Positions 16,591-24,369 of a stretch of 64,000 nucleotides of DNA are shown here, piece after piece. The stretch is from assembly GCA_963820495.1 (NCBI GenBank), contig CAWGAF010000001.1:682001-746000 (forward strand), given 5' to 3'. The translations under genes and the position numbers were made by a program. The notes under the pieces were generated by a model. It was not told the DNA's origin, did no database searches, and saw only the letters and a list, made by a program, of their open reading frames with translations. This DNA is from JBBIPA01 sp963820495. GTDB lineage: Bacteria; Chloroflexota; Dehalococcoidia; GIF9; UBA5629. Numbering within the stretch: the stretch's first letter is position 1; each line of letters starts with the position of its first letter.

Positions 16591-17502
16591 ATGACAATGC
16601 AAGTAATTCCAGCAGTTGACATCAAGGGCGGCAAATGCGTCCGCCTATATCAGGGCGATTACAAACAGGAGACAGTTTTCTCTGAAGACCCAGTAGCCAT
16701 GGCTTCGAAATGGCAAGCCCAGGGAGCCAGGAGACTCCATATCGTAGACCTGGATGGAGCCGCCAGCGGCGAACCAAAGAATATCAATATCATCGAGGCA
16801 ATAGTAAAACAGACAGGCTTACCAGTACAATGCGGCGGAGGTATTAGAGACGAAGCCACTGTGGCAAAGTTACTGGATATCGGAATCCAAAGGATTATCC
16901 TGGGCACAACGGCTATCGAGCAGCCAGGATTGGTGCAAAAGCTGTGCCAGAAATACGACCAGGCGATAATAGCAGGCATCGATGCCAGAGACGGCTTTGT
17001 GGCTACTCACGGCTGGAAGAAGAATACCGAAGTTACAGCCCTTGACTTGGCTCAACAGATGGCTGCCATAGGAGTACTGCGAATTGTTTACACCGATATC
17101 AAGAAGGATGGTACACTGACCGAGCCCAATTACCAGGCGATTGGCGATCTTATCGATAAAGTGAAACTACCAGTAATCGCCGCAGGCGGCATTTCGGCAA
17201 TAAGCCACCTGCAGAAGCTCGAGAGGCTGGGAGTCGAGGGGGCTGTCGTGGGCAAGGCGCTATACACTGGCACTATCAATCTGAGAGAAGCATTAGACAA
17301 ATGGATATTAACTCCCAGGCAGATTGAAATACTACGCCTTGTTGCCACTGGGCTTATGAACAAAACCATCGCCAAACAGCTCTGCCTTAGTGAAGCAACT
17401 GTCAAAAGAGAAATAAATTCCATATCTACTAAACTCGGAGTGACTGACAGAGCTCAGGTTGTTTCAGAGGCATACACGAGGAATTTGTTGGAAAAAGAGT
17501 GA
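16591..17502 (+). CDS. hisA: HisA isomerase fused to a C-terminal LuxR-type HTH domain
   Basis: Residues 1-235 form a full HisA TIM barrel. Markers are AVDIKGGKCVRLYQGDY (8-24), the catalytic Asp of PAVDIKGG, VQCGGGIRDE (about 79-88), GIDARDGFVATHGW with the second Asp, and the C-terminal AAGGISA phosphate loop. HisA isomerises ProFAR in histidine synthesis. Directly in frame, residues 239-300 form a LuxR/GerE helix-turn-helix (LTPRQIEILRLVATGLMNKT, then IAKQLCLSEATVKREINSIS). The family is normally about 240 residues, so the HTH is an added domain. It could bind DNA and autoregulate. hisI follows 18 bp later. Confidence 0.9.
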   Translation: MTMQVIPAVDIKGGKCVRLYQGDYKQETVFSEDPVAMASKWQAQGARRLHIVDLDGAASGEPKNINIIEAIVKQTGLPVQCGGGIRDEATVAKLLDIGIQRIILGTTAIEQPGLVQKLCQKYDQAIIAGIDARDGFVATHGWKKNTEVTALDLAQQMAAIGVLRIVYTDIKKDGTLTEPNYQAIGDLIDKVKLPVIAAGGISAISHLQKLERLGVEGAVVGKALYTGTINLREALDKWILTPRQIEILRLVATGLMNKTIAKQLCLSEATVKREINSISTKLGVTDRAQVVSEAYTRNLLEKE

Positions 17503-17520
17503 CGAAGGAGCAAACAGATA

Positions 17521-17841
17521 ATGTTAAAGTTCGATGATAGGGAATTAATCCCGGTAATAGTTCAGGACGCCACCAGTAACGAGGTGGTAATGCTGGGCTA
17601 CGCCAACAAGGAAGCCCTCCGGCTGACCCTGGACAGCGGCGAGGTCTGGTTTTACAGCCGGAGTCGACAGGAGCTATGGCATAAAGGGGCGACTTCAGGC
17701 AGTATTTTGAAAGTGCGAGCCATAGCCAAGGACTGCGATAGCGATACTATTCTGATTCGGGCTGAGCCAGCTGGACCAGTTTGTCACACCGGCAACTGGA
17801 GTTGCTTCTACCAGAAGCTGGAGAGCGCAGATATAGACTAG
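17521..17841 (+). CDS. hisI: Phosphoribosyl-AMP cyclohydrolase
   Basis: The 106-residue single-domain HisI has the metal-binding SRQELWHKGATSG block (near residues 48-60), the DCDSDT motif (near 76-81) with Mg2+ ligands and the zinc-binding Cys residues of VCHTGNWSCF. It opens the purine ring of phosphoribosyl-AMP in histidine synthesis. HisE is not fused, as is common outside enterics. It lies downstream of hisA with an AGGAGC RBS, so the two histidine genes are probably cotranscribed. No other his genes are in the window. Confidence 0.93.
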   Translation: MLKFDDRELIPVIVQDATSNEVVMLGYANKEALRLTLDSGEVWFYSRSRQELWHKGATSGSILKVRAIAKDCDSDTILIRAEPAGPVCHTGNWSCFYQKLESADID

Positions 17842-17889
17842 GTCTTATATCAGGGTACTTGCTCACTACCATGAGGTTTCACTCAGGGG

Positions 17890-17974
17890 ATAAAAGAGAC
17901 AAAGCCCCCCTTTAAAAATCGCCTTCCCTCTCTTCTGGAGAAGGAGAGAGGGATACAGGGTGAGAGGTCGATAA
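17890..17974. repeat. Dispersed palindromic repeat inside the DUF1385 reading frame
   Basis: A degenerate module A (AGAGACAAAGCCCCCCTTTA) is followed by module B (CCCTCTCTTCTGGAGAAGG, then AGAGGGATACAGGGTGAGAG). The stop of the DUF1385 gene at 17912 lies between them, and module B encodes its last 20 residues. Confidence 0.7.
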
Positions 17975-18877
17975 AGAATCACTCTGAGGCTGCGATTCAC
18001 CGGCGTCGGCTTCAATAACTTTCTTTAAAGCCGAAATAGCTGTCTCTAGCTGGCTATCGCTCGGTTCCCGGGTAGTCATCGATTGCAGCGCCAGCCCTGG
18101 GGCTAAAATCCTGCGCATAATTGGATTTTTAACGTGACCTGCTCCGAAACGAACGACCTCGTAGCCGATGGCAGCAATCACCGGGATTAGAACTATACGA
18201 GATATAATTCCCAGCCATAACGGTGGCCGTCCGATCAGGGCGAAAACAATTATGGCTAGCACCAGTACAATCAGCAGAAAACTGGTGCCACAGCGGGCAT
18301 GTGCCGTGGAGTACTTTCTCACGTACTCCAACTCCAGAGGCTGTCCTGATTCATAGGCGTTGACTGCCTTATGCTCAGCACCATGGTAGGCAAATACTGT
18401 CTTTATATCACGCAGCCGCCCCACCACCCAAAGATACAGGATAAACATGCCGATACGTATCACGCCTTCTATCAGGTTGCCCACCAAAGCTGAGTCAATA
18501 TAGGGGTAAATGAGATAGGTAGCGATAAGCAGCGGAGTTACAAAGAATATGGCTACAGCAAAGAGGATGCCTATTGCCATTGTCCCCCACAACATATACG
18601 GAGATATCTTTTCGCCAGTCTCCTCGGTGGAGACAACATTTGCAGAATGGAGCAATGCCTGAATGCCCAGAACCAGCGTCTCGATGAGCACTACCACCCC
18701 GCGGGTAAATGGCATCTCCCGGAACCTGCCCTTATACATAGTGGCAAGAGGCTGGCCAGTTACATTTATCTCGCCATTGGGACAGCGAACCGCAATAGCC
18801 ACATGCCGCCGCCCCCGCATCATCACTCCCTCGATGACTGCCTGTCCACCGTAATAAAAAGGTTTTGTTGCCGACAT
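17912..18877 (-). CDS. DUF1385 membrane protein (YqhQ-like)
   Basis: The 321-residue protein matches the DUF1385/YqhQ family. It has an N-terminal YYGGQAVIEGVMMRGRR block, about four to five hydrophobic segments, and the diagnostic AYHGAEHKAVNAYE and HARCGTSFLL motifs whose His and Glu residues suggest a metal site. The family is widespread in Firmicutes and Chloroflexota and often lies near prfA/rpmE, as here with rpmE 62 bp upstream. Its reaction is unknown. The final residues (LSTSHPVSLSPSPEEREGDF) are encoded by a palindromic repeat and are unlikely to be ancestral. Confidence 0.87.
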   Translation of the reverse strand: MSATKPFYYGGQAVIEGVMMRGRRHVAIAVRCPNGEINVTGQPLATMYKGRFREMPFTRGVVVLIETLVLGIQALLHSANVVSTEETGEKISPYMLWGTMAIGILFAVAIFFVTPLLIATYLIYPYIDSALVGNLIEGVIRIGMFILYLWVVGRLRDIKTVFAYHGAEHKAVNAYESGQPLELEYVRKYSTAHARCGTSFLLIVLVLAIIVFALIGRPPLWLGIISRIVLIPVIAAIGYEVVRFGAGHVKNPIMRRILAPGLALQSMTTREPSDSQLETAISALKKVIEADAGESQPQSDSLSTSHPVSLSPSPEEREGDF

Positions 18878-18939
18878 TCTAATAAATAAAAAGGAGCGGA
18901 TTTTTCACCCGCTCCCCTATTATACAATATTTTGTACTT

Positions 18940-19146
18940 CTAGCCTTCAAGCTTGTAGCGTCGTTTAAAGCGTTCCACCCTGCCAGCGGTGTCCACAATC
19001 CTCTGCTCACCGGTGAAGAAAGGATGGCACTTGCTGCACAACTCTACCTTCAGCAATTCCTTGGTAGAGCCTATAGTAAAAGTATTACCACAGGAGCACA
19101 CTACTTTCGCATTAGCATAATATTTGGGATGAATCTTCTCTTTCAT
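18940..19146 (-). CDS. rpmE: 50S ribosomal protein bL31
   Basis: The 68-residue bL31 has the four zinc-binding cysteines of the C+ form: VCSCGN (Cys16 and Cys18 region) and CSKCHPF (near residues 37-43). It starts with MKEKIHPKY, as usual. It links the large subunit to the 30S head. It follows rpmA by 2 bp in the rplU-rpmA-rpmE run. Confidence 0.95.
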   Translation of the reverse strand: MKEKIHPKYYANAKVVCSCGNTFTIGSTKELLKVELCSKCHPFFTGEQRIVDTAGRVERFKRRYKLEG

Positions 19147-19148
19147 TT

Positions 19149-19403
19149 CTATTCAGAATAAACACTGACCCTTTTAGTTTTTTTGGTAGCAACCTCGTAT
19201 TTCACCGTGCCTTCAATGAGAGCAAATAAAGTGTAGTCCCTGCCTACGCCGACATTGGTACCAGGATGAATCTTGGTTCCATTTTGCCTGACCAGAATAG
19301 TTCCAGCATTAACCTTCTGGCCACCGAATATCTTTACGCCCAGTCTCTTAGATTTACTATCACGACCACAGCGAGTGCTGCCGCCGCCTTTCTTATGTGC
19401 CAT
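19149..19403 (-). CDS. rpmA: 50S ribosomal protein bL27
   Basis: The 84-residue bL27 begins MAHKKGGGSTRCGRDSKSKR, the mature-type N-terminus that reaches the peptidyl-transferase centre, so no Firmicute-style processing extension is present. VRQNGTKIHPGTNVG is the family core. Its start overlaps the rplU stop in TAATG, so translation is coupled. Confidence 0.96.
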   Translation of the reverse strand: MAHKKGGGSTRCGRDSKSKRLGVKIFGGQKVNAGTILVRQNGTKIHPGTNVGVGRDYTLFALIEGTVKYEVATKKTKRVSVYSE

Positions 19404-19786
19404 TAGTCTTCACCTCCAACCTTAGCCTTCCGCTTCCTGGGAGTTTTTACCTTCACTTCACCACCGGGCCTGACTATATCATTAATCTTCAATGTGGTAA
19501 AAAGCTGCCGATGCCCCTTCTTACGGCGATAGCGGACTTTATTCTTATACTTGAAAACAATAACCTTATCACCTTTTCCCTCGTTGAGGCAAGTGGCAGT
19601 TACTTTAGCATTATCGATAGTAGGGCTACCTATCACCACATCTTTGCCATCGGCAATAAGCAGAACCCTGGAAAGCTCCACCTCCTTACCTTCGCCAGCC
19701 GCTAGGTACTCGACATTGACTTTATCGCCAGCAGCAACTTTATATTGTCTTCCGCCGGTTTCAACTATAGCATACATTTCCTTCAT
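19403..19786 (-). CDS. rplU: 50S ribosomal protein bL21
   Basis: The 127-residue bL21 shows the family pattern YAIVETGGRQYKV at the N-terminus and RYRRKKGHRQLFT near residue 90. The usual length is about 103 residues. The extra basic C-terminal extension (VKVKTPRKRKAKVGGED) is longer than in most bacteria. It heads the rplU-rpmA-rpmE run. An insertion sequence lies only 47 bp upstream of its start codon, so the promoter is either in this short spacer or inside the element. Confidence 0.94.
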   Translation of the reverse strand: MKEMYAIVETGGRQYKVAAGDKVNVEYLAAGEGKEVELSRVLLIADGKDVVIGSPTIDNAKVTATCLNEGKGDKVIVFKYKNKVRYRRKKGHRQLFTTLKINDIVRPGGEVKVKTPRKRKAKVGGED

Positions 19787-19833
19787 ACAAAGCCAGTATT
19801 AAACCATTTTCTGGGAATAAAGTCAAATGAACG

Positions 19834-20774
19834 CAATGTTTCCGTAGAAATCCGACAGTCCATGTAAAATCATGGACATGCAAAACAGGACATTAATAAC
19901 ACTTTGCTGGGAGTTATATGAACAAGGAATTCCTAAGGTACACATTGCTAAAAGGCTGGATAAAAATCGCGAGACCATACATATCTGGATACAGAACATC
20001 AAAGAACATGGACTTCTCTCATTCCTGGATAACTACGAGCAATCCAAGAAAGGTGAGAGGAAAAGAAGGCAAGTAGACCCGCTAGTAAAGAGATTAGTCT
20101 GGGAAATCAGGGAGCGCGAATACTATTGTTGTGGTCAGAAGATTCAATATTATTTAAAGCTTGAACGTGGTATCCACCTCTCGGTTCCTAAGATATATGA
20201 GATACTAGCGGAGAAATATTTAATTCGGTCCAAATGGAAGAAAAATAAAGTGAGAGGATTGATACCAAAAGCATCAATGCCCAGAGAAGTAATTCAGATG
20301 GATACAATTGATTTCGGGGACATTTATGCATTCACTGCGATAGACATTTTTACCAGAGAGGCAGATATTCTATTAGCTCCGGAGCTCACTGCCAGGTACG
20401 GTTCCAGATTTCTAGTTAAGAGTATGAAGAGGAGATTTGGGCAGCATGTGCATCTTATTCAGACTGATGGCGGTCCAGAGTTTAAGGCAGACTTCCTCAT
20501 GCATGTACATTCTTTCTGTGATCGTCACAGGGTAGCTAGGCCATATCGTAAAAATGAACAATCTTATATTGAGAGTTTCAACAGAACGGTAAGAAAAGAG
20601 TGCCTGGGCTGGTCAAAATATCGTGCTAAACAATTGCCTGAGTGCATAGAAATGGTAGAATCTTTCCTGAAGCGCTATCATTATCATCGTCCACATATGA
20701 GCTTAGGGATGAAGCCACCATTACAAAGATTAAAGAAGGAGGTAGACTGTCGGATATTTACGGAGAATTAAGCG
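19834..20774 (+). mobile_element. Insertion sequence copy 1, 941 bp, IS481-like
   Basis: The element is 941 bp and differs from the copy at 25365-26305 at one base (A at 20157, G at 25688). Imperfect terminal inverted repeats share TCCGTA-nnn-ATCCGACAGTC. A perfect 7-bp target duplication ATGAACG flanks it (19827-19833 and 20775-20781). It carries one transposase gene. A perfect GTCCATG/CATGGAC hairpin (19858-19877) covers the start codon. Family assignment to IS481 is from the transposase fold and is provisional. Confidence 0.92.
19872..20771 (+). CDS. DDE transposase of insertion sequence copy 1
   Basis: The 299-residue transposase has an N-terminal HTH (VHIAKRLDKNRETIHIWI, residues 22-39) and an rve-type DDE core. 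The first Asp is in IQMDTIDFG, the second in IQTDGGPEF and the Glu in QSYIESFNR. The reading frame is intact and nearly fills the element, so this copy is probably active or recently active. It is transcribed divergently from rplU. It differs from copy 2 only by Lys instead of Glu at residue 96. Confidence 0.93.
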   Translation: MDMQNRTLITLCWELYEQGIPKVHIAKRLDKNRETIHIWIQNIKEHGLLSFLDNYEQSKKGERKRRQVDPLVKRLVWEIREREYYCCGQKIQYYLKLERGIHLSVPKIYEILAEKYLIRSKWKKNKVRGLIPKASMPREVIQMDTIDFGDIYAFTAIDIFTREADILLAPELTARYGSRFLVKSMKRRFGQHVHLIQTDGGPEFKADFLMHVHSFCDRHRVARPYRKNEQSYIESFNRTVRKECLGWSKYRAKQLPECIEMVESFLKRYHYHRPHMSLGMKPPLQRLKKEVDCRIFTEN

Positions 20775-20850
20775 ATGAACGATGTCTACGACCTGTCGTC
20801 GCAGTCGTTAAGATTTTAAGATAGAAGGCTGAAGGCACCAGCAAAAGGGG

Positions 20851-20885
20851 GTGTTTAATAGGGACAATGCCCCTCTTAAGAAAAC
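20851..20885. repeat. Dispersed palindromic repeat, module A
   Basis: GTGTTTAATAGGGACAATGC followed by CCCTCTTAAGAAAAC matches module A with a degenerate left arm. It ends at the stop codon of the Fe-S oxidoreductase gene. Confidence 0.6.
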
Positions 20886-22889
20886 TTATTTCAATGCGTT
20901 AGCTACAATCTCGGCAACGTCCAGCACCCGCACTTTATCGGTAGCATTCTTATCTTTTAGCCCATCTTCAAACATAGTCATACAGTAGGGGCAGCAGACG
21001 CAGAGAGTTTTGGGGTCCTTGCTCAGGGCTTCTTCGATGCGGGCTATATTAATACGCGTCCCGGTGCTCTCTTCCATCCACATCCGTCCTCCTCCAGCAC
21101 CACAGCAAAAAGACTTATCACGGTGGCGTTCCATATCATGGGGCAAGCTTCCAGTAACCGCTGCTACGGCTTTTCGTGGCGATTCGTAAATCATATTGTA
21201 ACGTCCCAGGTAACAGGAATCATGAAACACCACTTTACCCAGCTCCGCAGTCTGGCTTAAATTCAATTTACCTTTCTCAATCAGGTCGTTGATAAAGTCG
21301 GAGTGATGGATGACTTCCAGCTCAGCACCGTACTGGCGATAGTCATGTTTCAGAGTGCTATAGCAGTGTGGACACTCCGTGATAATCTTGTTAACGCCTC
21401 GCTCCTGGAAAATCTTGATATTATCCCTAGCCAAGCGGTCGAAAACAAACTCGTTACCCAGGCGGCGCAGGCTATCGCCACAGCACAATTCATCCTTGCC
21501 CAGGATACCCCAGGAAATACCAGCGGCATCCAGTATCTTAGCTATAGCCAAAGTTACCTGCCGGCTGCGGGAGTCGAAGGCGCCAAAGCAGCCTATGTAA
21601 AACAAATACTCGGTCTTGCCTGATTCAAAAGGCTTAACCTCGATTTCGGCAGCCCACTTAACACGGTCAGAGGGGGCGATACCCCAGGGATTGCTCCGCT
21701 GCTCTACATTTTCGAAAAAAGTCAGCAGCTCTTCAGGAAACTTGGCTTTCATTTCTACCAGGTGTCGGCGTAAAGAAACCAGCTTGGGCACATGTTCAAT
21801 GAACACTGGACATACTTCCATACAGGCACTGCAGGTGGTACATGCCCAGATCGATTCTTCAGAGACGCTGCCTTCCTTGCCACCACCAATAAGAGGCAAC
21901 TCTGCTTTTTCATTTTTCTTTATCCTTGGTCCATTATGAACCAAATTGACTTTGATATCATGGACAACCAGGCGGGGGTTAAGCTCTTTGCCCGTGTTGG
22001 TAGCTGGGCAGAGGTCATTGCAACGACCACACTCAGTACAGGAATAAGAATCAAAGAGGTCTTTCCAGCGGAATAGATTTACCTGGCCTGCACCAAATAT
22101 ATTGCCTTTTTGGAACTCTTCCCGTGGCTGGGTGATAACTTTATCAATGCTCTTGAAGAAGCAATTAAAAATCGAAGTAAGGATATGCATATGTTTGCTG
22201 TAGGGCAAATAGTTCAGGAAAGCCAGCAACACAATGGCATGGAGCCACCAGAAAAACATGACTAATATCTCCAGCGTTCCTGATGAAGCTCCAACCAACC
22301 AGGTAGAAACCAGGTTGGAAATGGGCATATACGGGGCAGCTTGCATTATCACGCCCGCAGTTGCATCGGAACGAGGAGCATTCAGGGCAATCTCACTGCC
22401 GTGCATACCAAAGAAGGCAATCATCAATAACCCCACCAAGCTCAGGATAATAAACGCGTCTCGACTCCTTGCCTCTATGTACTTAGGAGGAAATATTACG
22501 CGGCGACCAAAGGCAATGATAACTGCCAGCAGAGCCAATATGGATACAATATCGAAAATACAAGCAAGCACATGGTAGGCAGTGGCTGGCAGCAGCATAA
22601 TGTTTATATAGCGGGGAAACAGACCATGCAGTAAAAACTCGGCATTGGCAATCAGGAGAATCAGAAAGCACCAGAAAAGGACGGAATGGTTTATGCCAAA
22701 GGGACGGCTGACGACTCGACGCTGACCAAAGGCATAGAATAACATATTCCAGATACGCCTGCCTATATTTTTAAAACGGTTGTCAGGTCTACCCAGCAGT
22801 ACCAGCCGGAAACGTCCGTAACAACTCCAGGCAAAAAATGCTACGGCGACCACAAAAACGATAGCAAATATAGCAATTTCAGATGACAC
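20886..22889 (-). CDS. Membrane Fe-S oxidoreductase, probable ETF:menaquinone oxidoreductase
   Basis: The 667-residue protein starts with about six hydrophobic segments of NarI/HdrE-like type (residues 1-240), followed by two ferredoxin-type clusters, CTECGRCNDLCP and CTTCSACMEVCP (from about residue 283). The C-terminal half has two CCG domains (CCGDSLRRLGNE and SFCCGAGGGRMW) as in HdrD. This architecture, next to etfBA, matches the membrane Fe-S oxidoreductases that pass electrons between ETF and menaquinone in syntrophs and Geobacter. That role is inferred from family and context. It is the last gene of the etfB-etfA operon. Confidence 0.88.
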   Translation of the reverse strand: MSSEIAIFAIVFVVAVAFFAWSCYGRFRLVLLGRPDNRFKNIGRRIWNMLFYAFGQRRVVSRPFGINHSVLFWCFLILLIANAEFLLHGLFPRYINIMLLPATAYHVLACIFDIVSILALLAVIIAFGRRVIFPPKYIEARSRDAFIILSLVGLLMIAFFGMHGSEIALNAPRSDATAGVIMQAAPYMPISNLVSTWLVGASSGTLEILVMFFWWLHAIVLLAFLNYLPYSKHMHILTSIFNCFFKSIDKVITQPREEFQKGNIFGAGQVNLFRWKDLFDSYSCTECGRCNDLCPATNTGKELNPRLVVHDIKVNLVHNGPRIKKNEKAELPLIGGGKEGSVSEESIWACTTCSACMEVCPVFIEHVPKLVSLRRHLVEMKAKFPEELLTFFENVEQRSNPWGIAPSDRVKWAAEIEVKPFESGKTEYLFYIGCFGAFDSRSRQVTLAIAKILDAAGISWGILGKDELCCGDSLRRLGNEFVFDRLARDNIKIFQERGVNKIITECPHCYSTLKHDYRQYGAELEVIHHSDFINDLIEKGKLNLSQTAELGKVVFHDSCYLGRYNMIYESPRKAVAAVTGSLPHDMERHRDKSFCCGAGGGRMWMEESTGTRINIARIEEALSKDPKTLCVCCPYCMTMFEDGLKDKNATDKVRVLDVAEIVANALK

Positions 22890-22907
22890 AGTTTACTCCT
22901 TTTCAGG

Positions 22908-22962
22908 TATCAATCTTATCACCCTTTCACCCCTATCCTCTCCCATCAAGAGAGAGGAAAAG
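22908..22962. repeat. Dispersed palindromic repeat, module B, reverse orientation
   Basis: TATCAATCTTATCACCCTTT and CCTCTCCCATCAAGAGAGAGG match the reverse complement of module B. It fills most of the gap between etfA and the Fe-S oxidoreductase gene. Confidence 0.65.
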
Positions 22963-22994
22963 CTCCCTACTAACAACCAGCGCAATTAGTTTGA

Positions 22995-24329
22995 TTAACC
23001 AGCCTTCTTGGCACGTAAATCTCTAATACGTTTAGTGATGGCTGGGACTATCTGGAAGACATCTCCCACAATGCCGTAAGTAGCTACTTCAAATATAGGT
23101 GCTTGCTTATCACTATTGATGGCAATAATAACGTCGGAGTCCTGCATACCCACCAGGTGTTGTATAGCACCGCTGATACCGCAGGCAATATATATCTTGG
23201 GTCTGACAGTCTTGCCTGTTTGTCCCACCTGTCGTTCTACGGGCATCCAACCCGCCTCCACAGCAGCACGGGAGCAACCCATCACACCACCCAACTCGCT
23301 AGCCAACTCTTGTACCATGCCGAAATTCTCTTTAGCCTTCAAGCCCCTACCTCCAGAAACGATGATATCCGCCGCCGCCACATCTACATACTCTCCACCA
23401 TCCCTAGCGTCTTCGATTATCTGCAGCACCTTAGTAGTAAAATCTTCTTCCTTAACCGGTACTGATTCACGGATAACCTCGCCTTTGTTGGCGGTATTCC
23501 TCTGCGGCATGGGCATCACATGAGGTCGAACCGAAGCCATCTGCGGTCGAGTCTGCTCCGTCAAGATAGTAGCCATAATGTTACCGCCAAAGGCAGGACG
23601 TGTTTGCAGCAAGAAGCCTCTGTCATCAATAGCCAAACCAGTACAATCCGCAGTCAATCCGGTCTTCAGGTTGGTCGCCACCGCACCAGCCAGGTCTCTG
23701 CCCAGACCGGTGGCACCTATAAGTAAGATCTCAGGTTTGTACTTTTCCACCAGGTAACAGATGGCTTTGTAATAAGGCTCAGTGCGATAATAGTGAAATA
23801 TGGGGTTATCTATCAGATAGACCTTGGAGGCACCATAGTAAAAAGATTCCTGGCAGAGGTTCTCCACCTTGTCGCCCACAACAACCGTGCATAGCTCCAC
23901 ATCTAAAGCTTTAGCCAGCTCTGCCCCTATGCCTAGCAGCTCCCAAGAAACTTCCGCCGGTTTACCCTCGGTCTGCTCTACGTATATCCAGACTCCTTTG
24001 TAACCTTTAATCTTAGCTTTGGCCGCATCTTCCTCTTCAGCCTCCTCGGCTTCAGATACTCCTGCAGCCTTAGCCTGTGCCTCTAATTCTGCCAGAATCT
24101 TAAGCTCTTCTGGAGTATAGTAAATCTCGATGGCATCAGCAGGGCATACCTTGAGGCATTTACGGCAGCCAATGCACTTAGCTAGATCGATGATTGGCTC
24201 GCCCTTGTCATTCATCTCTACAGCCTCTTTAGGGCAGGAGCTCTGGCAGCGAGCACCACAGGCAATACACCTACCAGGAATGAGCTTGGCTACGCCACGG
24301 GGTTTCTTTATTTTCTTCTCTTCTGGCAT
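22995..24329 (-). CDS. etfA: Electron transfer flavoprotein alpha subunit with N-terminal 2[4Fe-4S] domain
   Basis: The 444-residue protein has an N-terminal ferredoxin domain with two clusters, CIACGARCQSSCP (residues 21-33) and CIGCRKCLKVCP (52-63). An Ala/Glu-rich linker (about 85-105) leads to the ETF domain and the C-terminal FAD-binding block (VGQTGKTVRPKIYIACGISG, near 365-384). Ferredoxin-fused EtfA occurs in anaerobes and often in membrane-linked ETF systems. With EtfB it would carry electrons from acyl-CoA or similar dehydrogenases to the Fe-S oxidoreductase encoded just downstream. etfB ends 41 bp upstream. Confidence 0.93.
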   Translation of the reverse strand: MPEEKKIKKPRGVAKLIPGRCIACGARCQSSCPKEAVEMNDKGEPIIDLAKCIGCRKCLKVCPADAIEIYYTPEELKILAELEAQAKAAGVSEAEEAEEEDAAKAKIKGYKGVWIYVEQTEGKPAEVSWELLGIGAELAKALDVELCTVVVGDKVENLCQESFYYGASKVYLIDNPIFHYYRTEPYYKAICYLVEKYKPEILLIGATGLGRDLAGAVATNLKTGLTADCTGLAIDDRGFLLQTRPAFGGNIMATILTEQTRPQMASVRPHVMPMPQRNTANKGEVIRESVPVKEEDFTTKVLQIIEDARDGGEYVDVAAADIIVSGGRGLKAKENFGMVQELASELGGVMGCSRAAVEAGWMPVERQVGQTGKTVRPKIYIACGISGAIQHLVGMQDSDVIIAINSDKQAPIFEVATYGIVGDVFQIVPAITKRIRDLRAKKAG

Positions 24330-24369
24330 TTATAAATCCCTTGCTTATCCCAATATTTACCCAAACCCG

